From Saprospiraceae bacterium (GTDB taxonomy: Bacteria > Bacteroidota > Bacteroidia > Chitinophagales > Saprospiraceae), in NCBI GenBank assembly GCA_007134625.1, contig SLKL01000151.1, positions 1 to 6,355 of the forward strand: DNA of 6,355 nt, in the 5' to 3' direction. Below are positions 1 through 6,355 of the stretch, piece after piece. Below the pieces are notes generated by a model. It ran no database searches and was not told the origin of the DNA. It saw nothing but the letters and a program-made list of their open reading frames with translations. The stretch's first letter is position 1. Every line of letters begins with the position of its first letter. The position numbers were made by a program, and so were the translations under genes.

Positions 1-1949
1 CGCTTTCCCACTCATTGCTCTCCCTATTCACAGGAGTTTTACTGCTACTTACACAAAGCAGTTCTGCTCAGGGAGATTTATTTCTGGCAGAGCGTCAGTT
101 TGAACTTGGATTTTACAATGAAGTTGTAGAAGGTCTGGAAATTTTATCCGAAAAGGGCGAACTCCCCATACCCGGTTATTTACTCCTTGGTCGTTCTTAC
201 CTTAAAATGAATGAGCCTTACCGCGCCGAACTTTTTTTATCTTTAGGCAATAGCAGAGATAGGAATACAGAATATCCTGAGTTTAATTTTTATCTGGGAA
301 AAACTGCAATGATGCAGGGAGACTATGAAAATGCAAGAAATCACTTTTTGCAATTTTCTTCTAATGATCCTCATCTTGGCAGACACTATGCACAGAATGC
401 TCAAATTGCCGGTGGTATTCTTGAAACTGAGCCTTTGGTGAGGGTATATAATATGCCGTGGAATACTGAGGGTGCAGAATCCGCTATTGGGATTTTCAAT
501 GGAAAACTTCATTTTGTCTCTACCTCAACAACAGAGGAAGTAGAAAATATATACACACAGACCCAATGGAATTTAATAGGAACAGAGGTGGATGATCCTT
601 TTGCTGTAGTGGAAAAAGGAGAATCAGCACTTCAAGAAGAAAATAAAGCGTATCAGGTTTCCTGGTGTGAAACGGGCCATATGGCTGCAATAGTCATGGG
701 ACGTCCGGGTCCATCAGAATACCGGATAAATTCCAATACCAATGGTTTGTCCATATATTTAGCTGAGGTGGACGTGAATGGTGAGTGGGAATCGGTTACG
801 GCATTTGACCACAATGGTATAGGCTTTTCAAACATGACCCCTCATTTAGCAGACAATGGAAATACACTTTATTTTGCCTCCAATCGTCCCGGGGGATTTG
901 GAGGTTTTGATCTTTATAAAAGCACACGTGAAGGTGACCATTGGTCTGAACCCGTAAATCTTGGACCTGAAATAAATACTCCCGGAGACGAAATCAGTCC
1001 TTTCACCACAGGCGATCATCTGTTTTTCTCATCAGATTGGCATCCCGGTCTTGGTGGACTTGATGTTTTTTACACTTCCCTTAGTGATCCTACAAACATT
1101 TTTAATGCCGGAAGGAGTATCAACAGTACAAGAGATGATTATAACTTTATGATTGATGCTGAGTTGCGCAACGGCTACCTCGTTTCAAATAGACCCGGGG
1201 GGCGTGGTCTTGATGATGTTTACGGTTTTAGTGCTGAAAACAGGCTTTTTAATTTAAGTAATCCTTCAATTTTAGCGAATAAAGAAAATGTAAGTGCCGA
1301 AGATAAAGAAGGAAAAGGTGATCGGATGATTATGGAATTTAAAAGAAATTCCAATGCTGTCTTTACTGCACAGCCATTAGATGATTTTAATGCAATGGTC
1401 GATGATGTTGACAAGATTGATGTCTTTTCAGTTCAGATTGGGACATTCAAAAATGATTTTGATGAGCAAAGGATAGCCAATCAGTTAAGGGACATAGGAG
1501 AAGTTTATAAGGTATTTTACCATACCGATATCAAATTAAGAGTGGGTTCCTTTTTTGTTAGAGAGGAAGCAGAAGTTGCTGCTGAAAAAATAAGAGATCG
1601 GGGTTATCCGGATGCATTTATTGTAAAAGAACATATTGTGGTGAGTTCCACACCTCCAGGTACTGCTCGGGATAATATGGAGGCTCCGGTACAGTCTTCT
1701 TCCACTGTAGCTAAAACACAGTATCTGGTGAGACTTGGAGCCTTCCGTAATACTTCCAATATTGATGGGAGCTGGATGGATGGAGATTTAATTAAGGAGG
1801 CCTCGGGTGAATTTACAGTTCTTTTACTTGGATATTTTGATACCATAGAAGAGGCTGAGTCTGCTAGAAAAAAAGTAGCGGGCAGGGGCTTTTCAGATGC
1901 CTTTTTGATGATCGATCGAAATGGAGAACGTACAAGATACAGGCCATAA
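1..1949 (+). CDS. Exported TPR / PD40 beta-propeller / double SPOR domain protein (5' partial)
   Basis: The frame is open to the left edge, so the gene is cut at its 5' end. The first usable start inside (TTG at 15) would give a signal peptide with no basic residues, so the real start is probably upstream. Numbering from that TTG: residues 1-19 are a hydrophobic signal core ending SSA|QG; 20-130 look like TPR-type helical pairs (GYLLLGRSYLKMNEPYRAELF, then a second FYLGKTAMMQGDYENA unit); 275-405 hold three PD40 propeller blades (LYFASNRPGGFGGFDLY, LFFSSDWHPGLGGLDVFY, YLVSNRPGGRGLDDVYGF); 406-465 are a polar linker; 469-540 and 568-635 are two SPOR-like repeats (VQIGTF and VRLGAF, both ending RG-aromatic-x-DAF). 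TPR plus PD40 resembles PorE-like type IX secretion proteins, but those end in an OmpA domain, absent here. SPOR domains bind denuded septal peptidoglycan, so a periplasmic, wall-associated role is inferred; the specific function is unknown. Confidence 0.88.
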   Translation, partial: LSHSLLSLFTGVLLLLTQSSSAQGDLFLAERQFELGFYNEVVEGLEILSEKGELPIPGYLLLGRSYLKMNEPYRAELFLSLGNSRDRNTEYPEFNFYLGKTAMMQGDYENARNHFLQFSSNDPHLGRHYAQNAQIAGGILETEPLVRVYNMPWNTEGAESAIGIFNGKLHFVSTSTTEEVENIYTQTQWNLIGTEVDDPFAVVEKGESALQEENKAYQVSWCETGHMAAIVMGRPGPSEYRINSNTNGLSIYLAEVDVNGEWESVTAFDHNGIGFSNMTPHLADNGNTLYFASNRPGGFGGFDLYKSTREGDHWSEPVNLGPEINTPGDEISPFTTGDHLFFSSDWHPGLGGLDVFYTSLSDPTNIFNAGRSINSTRDDYNFMIDAELRNGYLVSNRPGGRGLDDVYGFSAENRLFNLSNPSILANKENVSAEDKEGKGDRMIMEFKRNSNAVFTAQPLDDFNAMVDDVDKIDVFSVQIGTFKNDFDEQRIANQLRDIGEVYKVFYHTDIKLRVGSFFVREEAEVAAEKIRDRGYPDAFIVKEHIVVSSTPPGTARDNMEAPVQSSSTVAKTQYLVRLGAFRNTSNIDGSWMDGDLIKEASGEFTVLLLGYFDTIEEAESARKKVAGRGFSDAFLMIDRNGERTRYRP

Positions 1950-1952
1950 TAT

Positions 1953-1992
1953 TAAAATACAAGTTAGTCTATTAGCAGCGAACTGTATTTTA
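1953..1992 (+). terminator. Weak AT-rich hairpin just after the PD40/SPOR gene
   Basis: Arms at 1953-1965 and 1981-1992 pair over 12 positions with one bulged A (1962), around a 15-base loop. The stem is mostly A-T. It starts four bases after the TAA stop and has no clean U-tract after it. It could be a mRNA 3'-end stabiliser or a weak first terminator. The stronger terminator is further on at 2131-2167. Confidence 0.3.
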
Positions 1993-2023
1993 AGTGAGAT
2001 GATTTTAAATAGTTAAGAGCTGA

Positions 2024-2053
2024 GAATTACGAATTATGAATTACGAAAATTAC
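2024..2053. repeat. Short heptamer array, GAATTAC-type
   Basis: Consecutive units read GAATTAC (2024-2030), GAATTAT (2031-2037), GAATTAC (2038-2044) and a stretched GAAAATTAC (2045-2053). That is three seven-base units plus one degenerate unit. From memory, similar AATTACGA-type stretches recur between genes in some Bacteroidota genomes, so this may be one member of a dispersed family. That cannot be tested from a single copy. Confidence 0.55.
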
Positions 2054-2130
2054 CAGTTATCAGAATGTTTAAAAAACTGGAAATTAATATTCTAGCCTAA
2101 AGATACATATAAGCTGATTGATAATTGAAG

Positions 2131-2167
2131 AAAAACAGGGAATGCTAATGCGTTCTCTGTTTTTTTT
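2131..2167. terminator. Bidirectional intrinsic terminator between convergent genes
   Basis: Arms 2131-2145 and 2150-2164 pair over 15 positions around the loop TAAT. Two positions are G-U wobbles on the plus-strand RNA (2139/2156 and 2143/2152). On the plus strand the stem runs into eight T at 2160-2167. On the minus strand the complement of 2131-2135 gives a T-run. It would end the PD40/SPOR transcript from the left and the selO-thioesterase transcript from the right. The TAA stop of the thioesterase gene (2166-2168) overlaps the T-run, so that gene ends directly against its terminator. Confidence 0.8.
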
Positions 2168-2639
2168 ATTTTTCTCTTAATTGGTTGAATCTTGAATCAT
2201 AATCCGGAGCGGGTTTTTCTATAGAAAAGTTGGTTACATAATGTTTCATCTCCTCCGGTATTGGAGCGGTACTTTGAGTAGCAAGGCTAAAACTTACAAA
2301 TTTACTCCACATAAAAGCTTTTGGTTTTCCGGACGTATCCAGCATTTGGAATTCCACCATTATCCATTTCTCAGAGTGGTCAATTATGGCGGAGGTGATT
2401 TCCACCTCTTCATTCATCATTGCCGGTCTCAAATAAGAAATTTGATGTGTTCCTGCCAGTAAAACCCATTGATGTTTTGTCGCTAATAAAGCCATATCGA
2501 GATTGTAGTTCTCCCTGACCTGATCTTCTCTGGCTTCAAGGAAATAGTGTAAATAGTTGAGGTTGAAAAGGTGTCCCATTGGGTCACAATCACTAAACCT
2601 TATGTATCTTTTAGTTCTCAGGATTTTTTTATCCTCCAT
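2166..2639 (-). CDS. Hotdog-fold acyl-CoA thioesterase (4HBT/YbgC-FadM-like)
   Basis: This encodes 157 residues, the usual length for a single-domain 4HBT thioesterase, a cytoplasmic enzyme that hydrolyses acyl-CoA to a free acid and CoA. Residues 11-39 carry the family signature: RYIRFSDCDPMGHL, then NYLHYFLEARED. D19, in D-C-D-P-M-G-H, matches the catalytic aspartate of 4-hydroxybenzoyl-CoA thioesterase. The strand HQISYLRPAMMNEEVEI (65-81) and the segment WIMVEFQMLDTSGKPKA (92-108) fit the remaining hotdog sheet. The usual HVNN is replaced by HLFN, a mild departure. No signal peptide or membrane segment is seen. The ATG start has no strong Shine-Dalgarno site, only ttgaaaac before it. The gene follows selO after 24 bases and probably shares its transcript. 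The acyl substrate cannot be read from the sequence; short or medium chain, or aromatic, are all possible. Confidence 0.87.
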   Translation of the reverse strand: MEDKKILRTKRYIRFSDCDPMGHLFNLNYLHYFLEAREDQVRENYNLDMALLATKHQWVLLAGTHQISYLRPAMMNEEVEITSAIIDHSEKWIMVEFQMLDTSGKPKAFMWSKFVSFSLATQSTAPIPEEMKHYVTNFSIEKPAPDYDSRFNQLREK

Positions 2640-2663
2640 GTTTTCAATTTTTCTATGAAAAAA

Positions 2664-4127
2664 TCAAGTTCCGCAAAAAGTCTGGTAATGACCGTTACCA
2701 CCGGCTGGTGCTTTTCCGTAACGACTGTCCAAAGGTAATTCTTTATAGGGATTTTTTAGTGTTTCCAGAAAAGTCTTCATTGGTTCAGGATTACCTTCAA
2801 AAGCTGCCTTATCCAAAACCTCCTCTACCAGGTGATTCCTTGGGATGACTGATGGATTAGTGGCCTTCATTAGTTCATAGGGTCTTTTCTCAATTTTAAT
2901 TCTGTTCTGCCAGATTGACTCCCATTTTTTGAATTCGTCAATTTCTAATTGATCATCAATGGACTGCTTGTAAGTAAGATACCTGAAGGTGTTGGTGTAA
3001 TCCAATGCATTTTCTTCCATGCATTTCAATAGTTGATTAATCAGTATTTTATCGTTAGGACCTGCATTAGCAATGCCTATTTTTTTTGCCATCATCTGAT
3101 AATATTTTTCCTCATACATTCCGGAAAATGAATTGATGACCTCTTTTACTTTTTCAATAGCTTTCTCTTCATCGTCATTAACAATAGGAATCATTGCCCC
3201 GGCTAATGCTGCAATATTCCACTGTATTACACGTGCTTGATTGCCGAAAGCATATCTTCCGGTCCTATCAATAGAACTGAATACGGTATTGGGATTATAG
3301 GCATTCATAAACGCACAGGGACCATAATCTATGGTTTCCGCAGTTAGACTTGTATTGTCGGTGTTCATCACGCCATGTATAAAACCTACCCTCATCCAAT
3401 TTACAATTAAGTCCGTTTGGAGCTCCATTATTTTTTTCAATAATTCGAGTGGTGGGTTAGCTGCTTCTGATAAATCCGGATATTCTCTTTTGATCAGGTA
3501 AGTGCAATATTCAGAGAGATCTTCCGTAGTCAGGAAGTTTCGGATTAACTCAATGGTTCCTATCCTGATGTGGCTTTTTGCAACCCGGCAAAGAACAGCC
3601 CCCTTGTGAAGTGCCTCTCTTTTTACTGCCTCTCCTGTCAGGCATACTGCAAGTGACCGTGAACTTGGAATGCCTAAATAATGTATAGCTTCACTGATTA
3701 GGTATTCTCTTAGCATGGACTTCAGAGTAGCCCTTCCATCTCCCCCTCTTGAATAAGGCGTCCGCCCGGAACCTTTGAACTGAATATCCCATCTTTTTCC
3801 TGTTTTGTCAAGGTGTTCTCCCATTAATATGGCTCTGCCGTCTCCCAACATGGTAAAATGCCCAAATTGATGACCTGCGTAAGCCTGTGCGATGGGATGA
3901 GCACCTTCAGGTAGTTGGTTGCCGGAAAAAAGAGCAGCCAATTGCTCACTACTGAATTTAGAAAAATCCAGATTCAATTCTTGAGCTAATTTTTCATTAA
4001 AAAAGTAAATCGAGGGATTACGAACTTTTACCGGCTCTAATTCAGTAAAAAGATGTTGATTTAATCGTACATAGCTGTTCTCAAAATTCCATCCGGCATC
4101 AGGAAGTTTATTTTTTGCTGTATTCAT
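2664..4127 (-). CDS. selO: Protein adenylyltransferase SelO (YdiU family pseudokinase-fold AMPylase)
   Basis: This encodes 487 residues, close to E. coli YdiU/SelO (478). SelO moves AMP from ATP onto Ser/Thr/Tyr of target proteins; in E. coli this is linked to protection from oxidative stress. Family residues recalled from the Pseudomonas syringae enzyme all appear here at a constant offset of +5: R98 (DGRA), K118 (QFKGSG), E141 (LREYL), R181 and R188 (CRVAKSHIRIG) for the flipped ATP, D257-N258 (MNTDN) for the catalytic base and metal, and D267 (DYGP) for metal. C485 is third from the C-terminus (F-C-G-T), the place held by selenocysteine in animal SELENOO and by the redox cysteine in E. coli. 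It is encoded by TGC, so this is the cysteine form. The gene appears intact and catalytically competent. The ATG at 4127 is preceded by an A-rich leader with no Shine-Dalgarno site. It is the first gene of a probable two-gene unit. Confidence 0.95.
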   Translation of the reverse strand: MNTAKNKLPDAGWNFENSYVRLNQHLFTELEPVKVRNPSIYFFNEKLAQELNLDFSKFSSEQLAALFSGNQLPEGAHPIAQAYAGHQFGHFTMLGDGRAILMGEHLDKTGKRWDIQFKGSGRTPYSRGGDGRATLKSMLREYLISEAIHYLGIPSSRSLAVCLTGEAVKREALHKGAVLCRVAKSHIRIGTIELIRNFLTTEDLSEYCTYLIKREYPDLSEAANPPLELLKKIMELQTDLIVNWMRVGFIHGVMNTDNTSLTAETIDYGPCAFMNAYNPNTVFSSIDRTGRYAFGNQARVIQWNIAALAGAMIPIVNDDEEKAIEKVKEVINSFSGMYEEKYYQMMAKKIGIANAGPNDKILINQLLKCMEENALDYTNTFRYLTYKQSIDDQLEIDEFKKWESIWQNRIKIEKRPYELMKATNPSVIPRNHLVEEVLDKAAFEGNPEPMKTFLETLKNPYKELPLDSRYGKAPAGGNGHYQTFCGT

Positions 4128-4163
4128 TTATTTAATTTGCGTCTTTCATAAAATAACCTAACC

Positions 4164-4191
4164 GATCAAAGAAGCATTAGTTTTTTTGATC
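4164..4191. promoter_or_regulatory. Inverted repeat upstream of selO
   Basis: The arms GATCAAAGAAGC (4164-4175) and GTTTTTTTGATC (4180-4191) flank the loop ATTA. The outer seven pairs are perfect (GATCAAA/TTTGATC). Two inner positions are G-U on the plus-strand RNA and A-C mismatches on the minus-strand RNA. It ends 37 bases before the selO start codon, so it lies in the selO promoter or leader. It could be an operator, a leader hairpin or chance in AT-rich DNA. Confidence 0.35.
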
Positions 4192-4248
4192 CCCTTGTTT
4201 TCGTACAGTTACATTTTTATGTTAAAATGGAATTAATAATACAGCAAT

Positions 4249-4281
4249 TTTGCAAAACAGATGTTGTATTGGCTAATTTTG
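4249..4281 (+). promoter_or_regulatory. Bacteroidota-type promoter candidate for the TonB-dependent receptor
   Basis: TTTG at 4249-4252 and TAATTTTG at 4274-4281 match the -33 (TTTG) and -7 (TAnnTTTG) elements of the Bacteroidota primary sigma factor, with a 21-base spacer. Transcription would start near 4287, leaving a leader of only about 15 bases before the ATG at 4303. The -33 element lies inside the perfect palindrome TTTTGCAAAA (4248-4257), which could bind a regulator. Confidence 0.5.
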
Positions 4282-4302
4282 ATGTTTCTTTAAACGCAAT
4301 AA

Positions 4303-6355
4303 ATGTTTTTTAAAAATATTTTTTCAGTATTTACCCTTGTGGTATTGTGCCATTTTGTTGCTTTTTCTCAAAGCGGAACCATAAGGGGAGAGGTCTTTGA
4401 TGACGAGACCGGGGAGCCCATAATGTTTGGAAATGTTTTTGTTGTTGAATTGGGTACCGGCGTCAATACCGATATTAATGGATTTTTTACTATCCCTAAT
4501 GTTCCTGAAGGTGAATATCAATTGGTAGCTACCTACCTTGGTTATGACAGTACCTCAACCAATGTTGTCCTCGGTAGAGGCGATGTTCAGTTTGTTCGAA
4601 TTTTCCTTCAGCCCTCCGGTGTTACTTTAACAGAAGTAGATGTCTCAGCAAGAAGGGAACAAGCGAGATCGGATGTGCAGGTAAGTAGGGTTAGTGTCTC
4701 TCCAAGGGAGTTGCGTTCTTTGCCTGCTACTGGTGGCGACCCCGATTTAGCCCAGTATCTGCCAGTCCTACCCGGAGTGATATTTTCAGGCGATCAGGGT
4801 GGTCAGCTATATATCCGTGGGGGATCGCCGGTTCAGAATCGTGTTCTTCTTGATGGAATGACGATTTATAACCCCTTTCACTCCATTGGTTTTTACAGTG
4901 TATTTGATACGGAAACCATTCAAAATGTAGATGTTTATACAGGTGGTTTTGGTGCTGAATTTGGAGGTCGTATGTCTGCTGTCATTGACATAACAACCAG
5001 AGATGGGAACATGAGAAGACATGGTGGGTTTGTTTCAGTTAGTCCGTTTCAATCCAGGGCACTTCTTGAGGGCCCCATAAAAAGGATGGAGGAAGGTAAT
5101 CGTGGTGGTGCCATTTCCTATATGATTTCTGCTAAAACTTCTTACCTTGACCAAACATCCCAATCCATTTATTCTTATGCATCTGATTCTCTTGGCCTGC
5201 CTTTTTCATTCAATGATATATATGGAAAAGTTACTTTTCTAGGTGCTACAGGTTCAAAAGTATCCTTGTTTGGCTTTAGTCATAACGACAATGTTGATTA
5301 CACAGGCATTGCATCCATAGGATGGAACTCTTATGGTGGTGGAGGTACAATGAGAATAGTACCTTCTAATTCAAGTGTTATTATTGGTGCAACTGTAGCT
5401 TTTTCCCGTTATGAATTAGAGATGGTTGAAGCCAATGCTGATCCCAGATTTAATGCTATAAGCGGTTTCGATATAGGACTTGACTTTAGTTACTTTGGAG
5501 CTAATAGCGAATTAAAGTATGGGTTCAATATACATGGATTAAGTACCGAATTTCGTTTCAGGAACTTTGCTGGATTTACCTTCTCTCAGGAGACTAACAA
5601 TACAGAAGTTTCCGGATTCTTAAATTTAAAACAAAGGTGGGGTGATGCGATTATTGAACCGGGTGTGCGCTTGCATTACTATGCCTCGCTAAACAGAATG
5701 AGTTTTGAACCCAGATTGGGTGCAAAATGGAATGTAACCGATAATTTCCGTTTGAAGGCAGCAGGTGGAATCTATTCGCAAAATCTGATTAGTACTGTAA
5801 ACGACCGGGATATTGTCAATTTATTTAATGGCTTTTTATCTGCGCCCAATGAAACCATTTTTGAGCCCGGATCGACAACTAAACAGGTTGACAGCAGATT
5901 ACAGACAGCTTATCACTTAGGTGGTGGTTTTGAGATGGATTTATTTGATAACCTGATAGAAATCAATTTTGAGCCTTATTACAAAAGGTACAATATGATT
6001 ATAAATATTAACCGAAACAAACTGGTAGGAAGCGATCCAAATTATATCGCTGAGACAGGTGATGCTTATGGAATTGATTTCTTCGCGCGCTATGACAGAA
6101 ACAATCTCTATTTATGGGCGACTTACTCTCTTTCTTACGTGGATAGAGACGATGGATTTCAGACCTATCCCACCAATTTTGATCGCAGACATAATGTTAA
6201 CTTTTTGGCGACATACCGATTTGGAAGAGAAAAAAACTGGGAGATAGGTGGTCGCTGGAATTTGGGATCGGGTTTTCCGTTTACTCAGATAAAGGGCTAT
6301 TTTGGTAGCTTCCCGTTTTTTGATCCCAATGATCTGGATTATACAACAGGCAACC
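4303..6355 (+). CDS. TonB-dependent outer-membrane receptor with N-terminal carboxypeptidase-regulatory-like domain (3' partial)
   Basis: From the ATG at 4303 (directly preceded by an in-frame TAA) the frame stays open for 684 codons to the right edge. Residues 1-22 form a signal peptide (basic K4, hydrophobic core, cleavage near AFS|Q). Residues 26-106 are a CarboxypepD_reg-like beta-sandwich (TIRGEVFDDETGEPIMFGNVFV, then TDINGFFTIPNVPEGEYQL). Residues 133-235 are the TonB plug: DLAQYLPVLPGV, the QLYIRGGSPVQNRVLLDGM segment with its RGG, and NVDVYTGGFGAEFGGRMSAVIDI. From about residue 236 alternating, aromatic-rich beta strands form the barrel. It should import a ligand across the outer membrane using TonB-ExbBD energy. 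The start shows no Shine-Dalgarno site. Related receptors run to roughly 750-800 residues, so perhaps 100 are missing here. No clear TonB box is seen. No SusD-type partner is visible, though one could lie downstream. The substrate is unknown. Confidence 0.92.
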   Translation, partial: MFFKNIFSVFTLVVLCHFVAFSQSGTIRGEVFDDETGEPIMFGNVFVVELGTGVNTDINGFFTIPNVPEGEYQLVATYLGYDSTSTNVVLGRGDVQFVRIFLQPSGVTLTEVDVSARREQARSDVQVSRVSVSPRELRSLPATGGDPDLAQYLPVLPGVIFSGDQGGQLYIRGGSPVQNRVLLDGMTIYNPFHSIGFYSVFDTETIQNVDVYTGGFGAEFGGRMSAVIDITTRDGNMRRHGGFVSVSPFQSRALLEGPIKRMEEGNRGGAISYMISAKTSYLDQTSQSIYSYASDSLGLPFSFNDIYGKVTFLGATGSKVSLFGFSHNDNVDYTGIASIGWNSYGGGGTMRIVPSNSSVIIGATVAFSRYELEMVEANADPRFNAISGFDIGLDFSYFGANSELKYGFNIHGLSTEFRFRNFAGFTFSQETNNTEVSGFLNLKQRWGDAIIEPGVRLHYYASLNRMSFEPRLGAKWNVTDNFRLKAAGGIYSQNLISTVNDRDIVNLFNGFLSAPNETIFEPGSTTKQVDSRLQTAYHLGGGFEMDLFDNLIEINFEPYYKRYNMIININRNKLVGSDPNYIAETGDAYGIDFFARYDRNNLYLWATYSLSYVDRDDGFQTYPTNFDRRHNVNFLATYRFGREKNWEIGGRWNLGSGFPFTQIKGYFGSFPFFDPNDLDYTTGN

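Larger units (their letters stand above)
4128..4302. promoter_or_regulatory. Divergent intergenic region of selO and the TonB-dependent receptor
   Basis: This 175-base AT-rich gap separates two divergently transcribed genes and must hold the promoters for both. It contains a promoter candidate for the receptor (4249-4281), a perfect 10-base palindrome (4248-4257), the inverted-repeat arms CATTTT and AAAATG (4212-4217, 4224-4229) and a 12-position hairpin (4164-4191). I found no convincing TAnnTTTG element facing selO. No small ORF with support was seen. Confidence 0.6.

Noticed and set aside
243..1846. Four minus-strand ORFs of 60-89 codons opposite the PD40/SPOR gene
   Set aside because: They overlap coherent PD40 and SPOR coding sequence, and their translations are low-complexity or lack motifs.
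2053..2080. CCAGTT/AACTGG hairpin in the convergent gap
   Set aside because: It has only six pairs with a 16-base loop and no T-run, so it is weak and expected by chance in such sequence.
2241..2462. Plus-strand ORF of 73 codons inside the thioesterase gene
   Set aside because: It is antisense to a well-supported thioesterase, its protein has no family-like features, and no promoter or start context was seen.
2664..2681. Possible selenocysteine reading of the selO TGA stop
   Set aside because: The functional position is already a cysteine encoded by TGC. The TGA follows two residues later as the normal stop, and no SECIS-like structure was seen.
4312..4323. Palindrome of A-tract and T-tract just inside the receptor start
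   Set aside because: It is AT-only and is explained by Lys, Asn, Ile and Phe codons of the signal peptide; no independent support for a regulatory role.
4324..5022. Minus-strand ORFs (4324-4521 and 4807-5022) opposite the receptor gene
   Set aside because: The plus frame encodes continuous signal peptide, regulatory-domain and plug motifs; the opposite-strand proteins show no recognisable features.
6059..6247. Plus-strand ORF of 62 codons in another frame of the receptor gene
   Set aside because: It lies wholly within the open receptor frame, whose barrel-like strands continue through it.

Overview
The window looks like chromosomal DNA from a member of the Bacteroidota, probably of the Cytophagales type (the order is inference). 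Four things point there: a moderately AT-rich composition; a TonB-dependent receptor that starts with a carboxypeptidase-regulatory-like domain; a TPR/PD40/SPOR envelope protein; and a promoter-like TTTG / TAnnTTTG pair with no Shine-Dalgarno site, as expected for the Bacteroidota sigma factor. I see no mobile element, tRNA, rRNA or CRISPR array.

Layout. (1) Bases 1-1949, plus strand: the body and 3' end of an exported protein with TPR-like helices, PD40 beta-propeller repeats and two tandem SPOR domains. Its true start lies before the window. (2) Bases 1950-2165: a convergent intergenic gap with a weak hairpin, a short array of GAATTAC heptamers, and a strong hairpin with U-tracts on both strands that should serve both flanking transcripts as a terminator. 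(3) Bases 2166-4127, minus strand: a two-gene unit of selO (protein AMPylase, YdiU family), then 24 bases later a hotdog-fold acyl-CoA thioesterase. (4) Bases 4128-4302: a divergent promoter region with a Bacteroidota-type promoter candidate, a palindrome over its -33 element and a long inverted repeat near selO. (5) Bases 4303-6355, plus strand: about 684 codons of a TonB-dependent outer-membrane receptor that runs off the right edge.

The genes do not form one obvious pathway. The two ends encode envelope proteins: an exported PD40/SPOR protein and an outer-membrane receptor. The middle unit is cytoplasmic: redox-linked protein AMPylation by SelO and acyl-CoA hydrolysis. I do not see a clearly new biological system here. 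The most unusual items are the SPOR-ended PD40 protein, the selO-thioesterase pairing and the structured intergenic regions.
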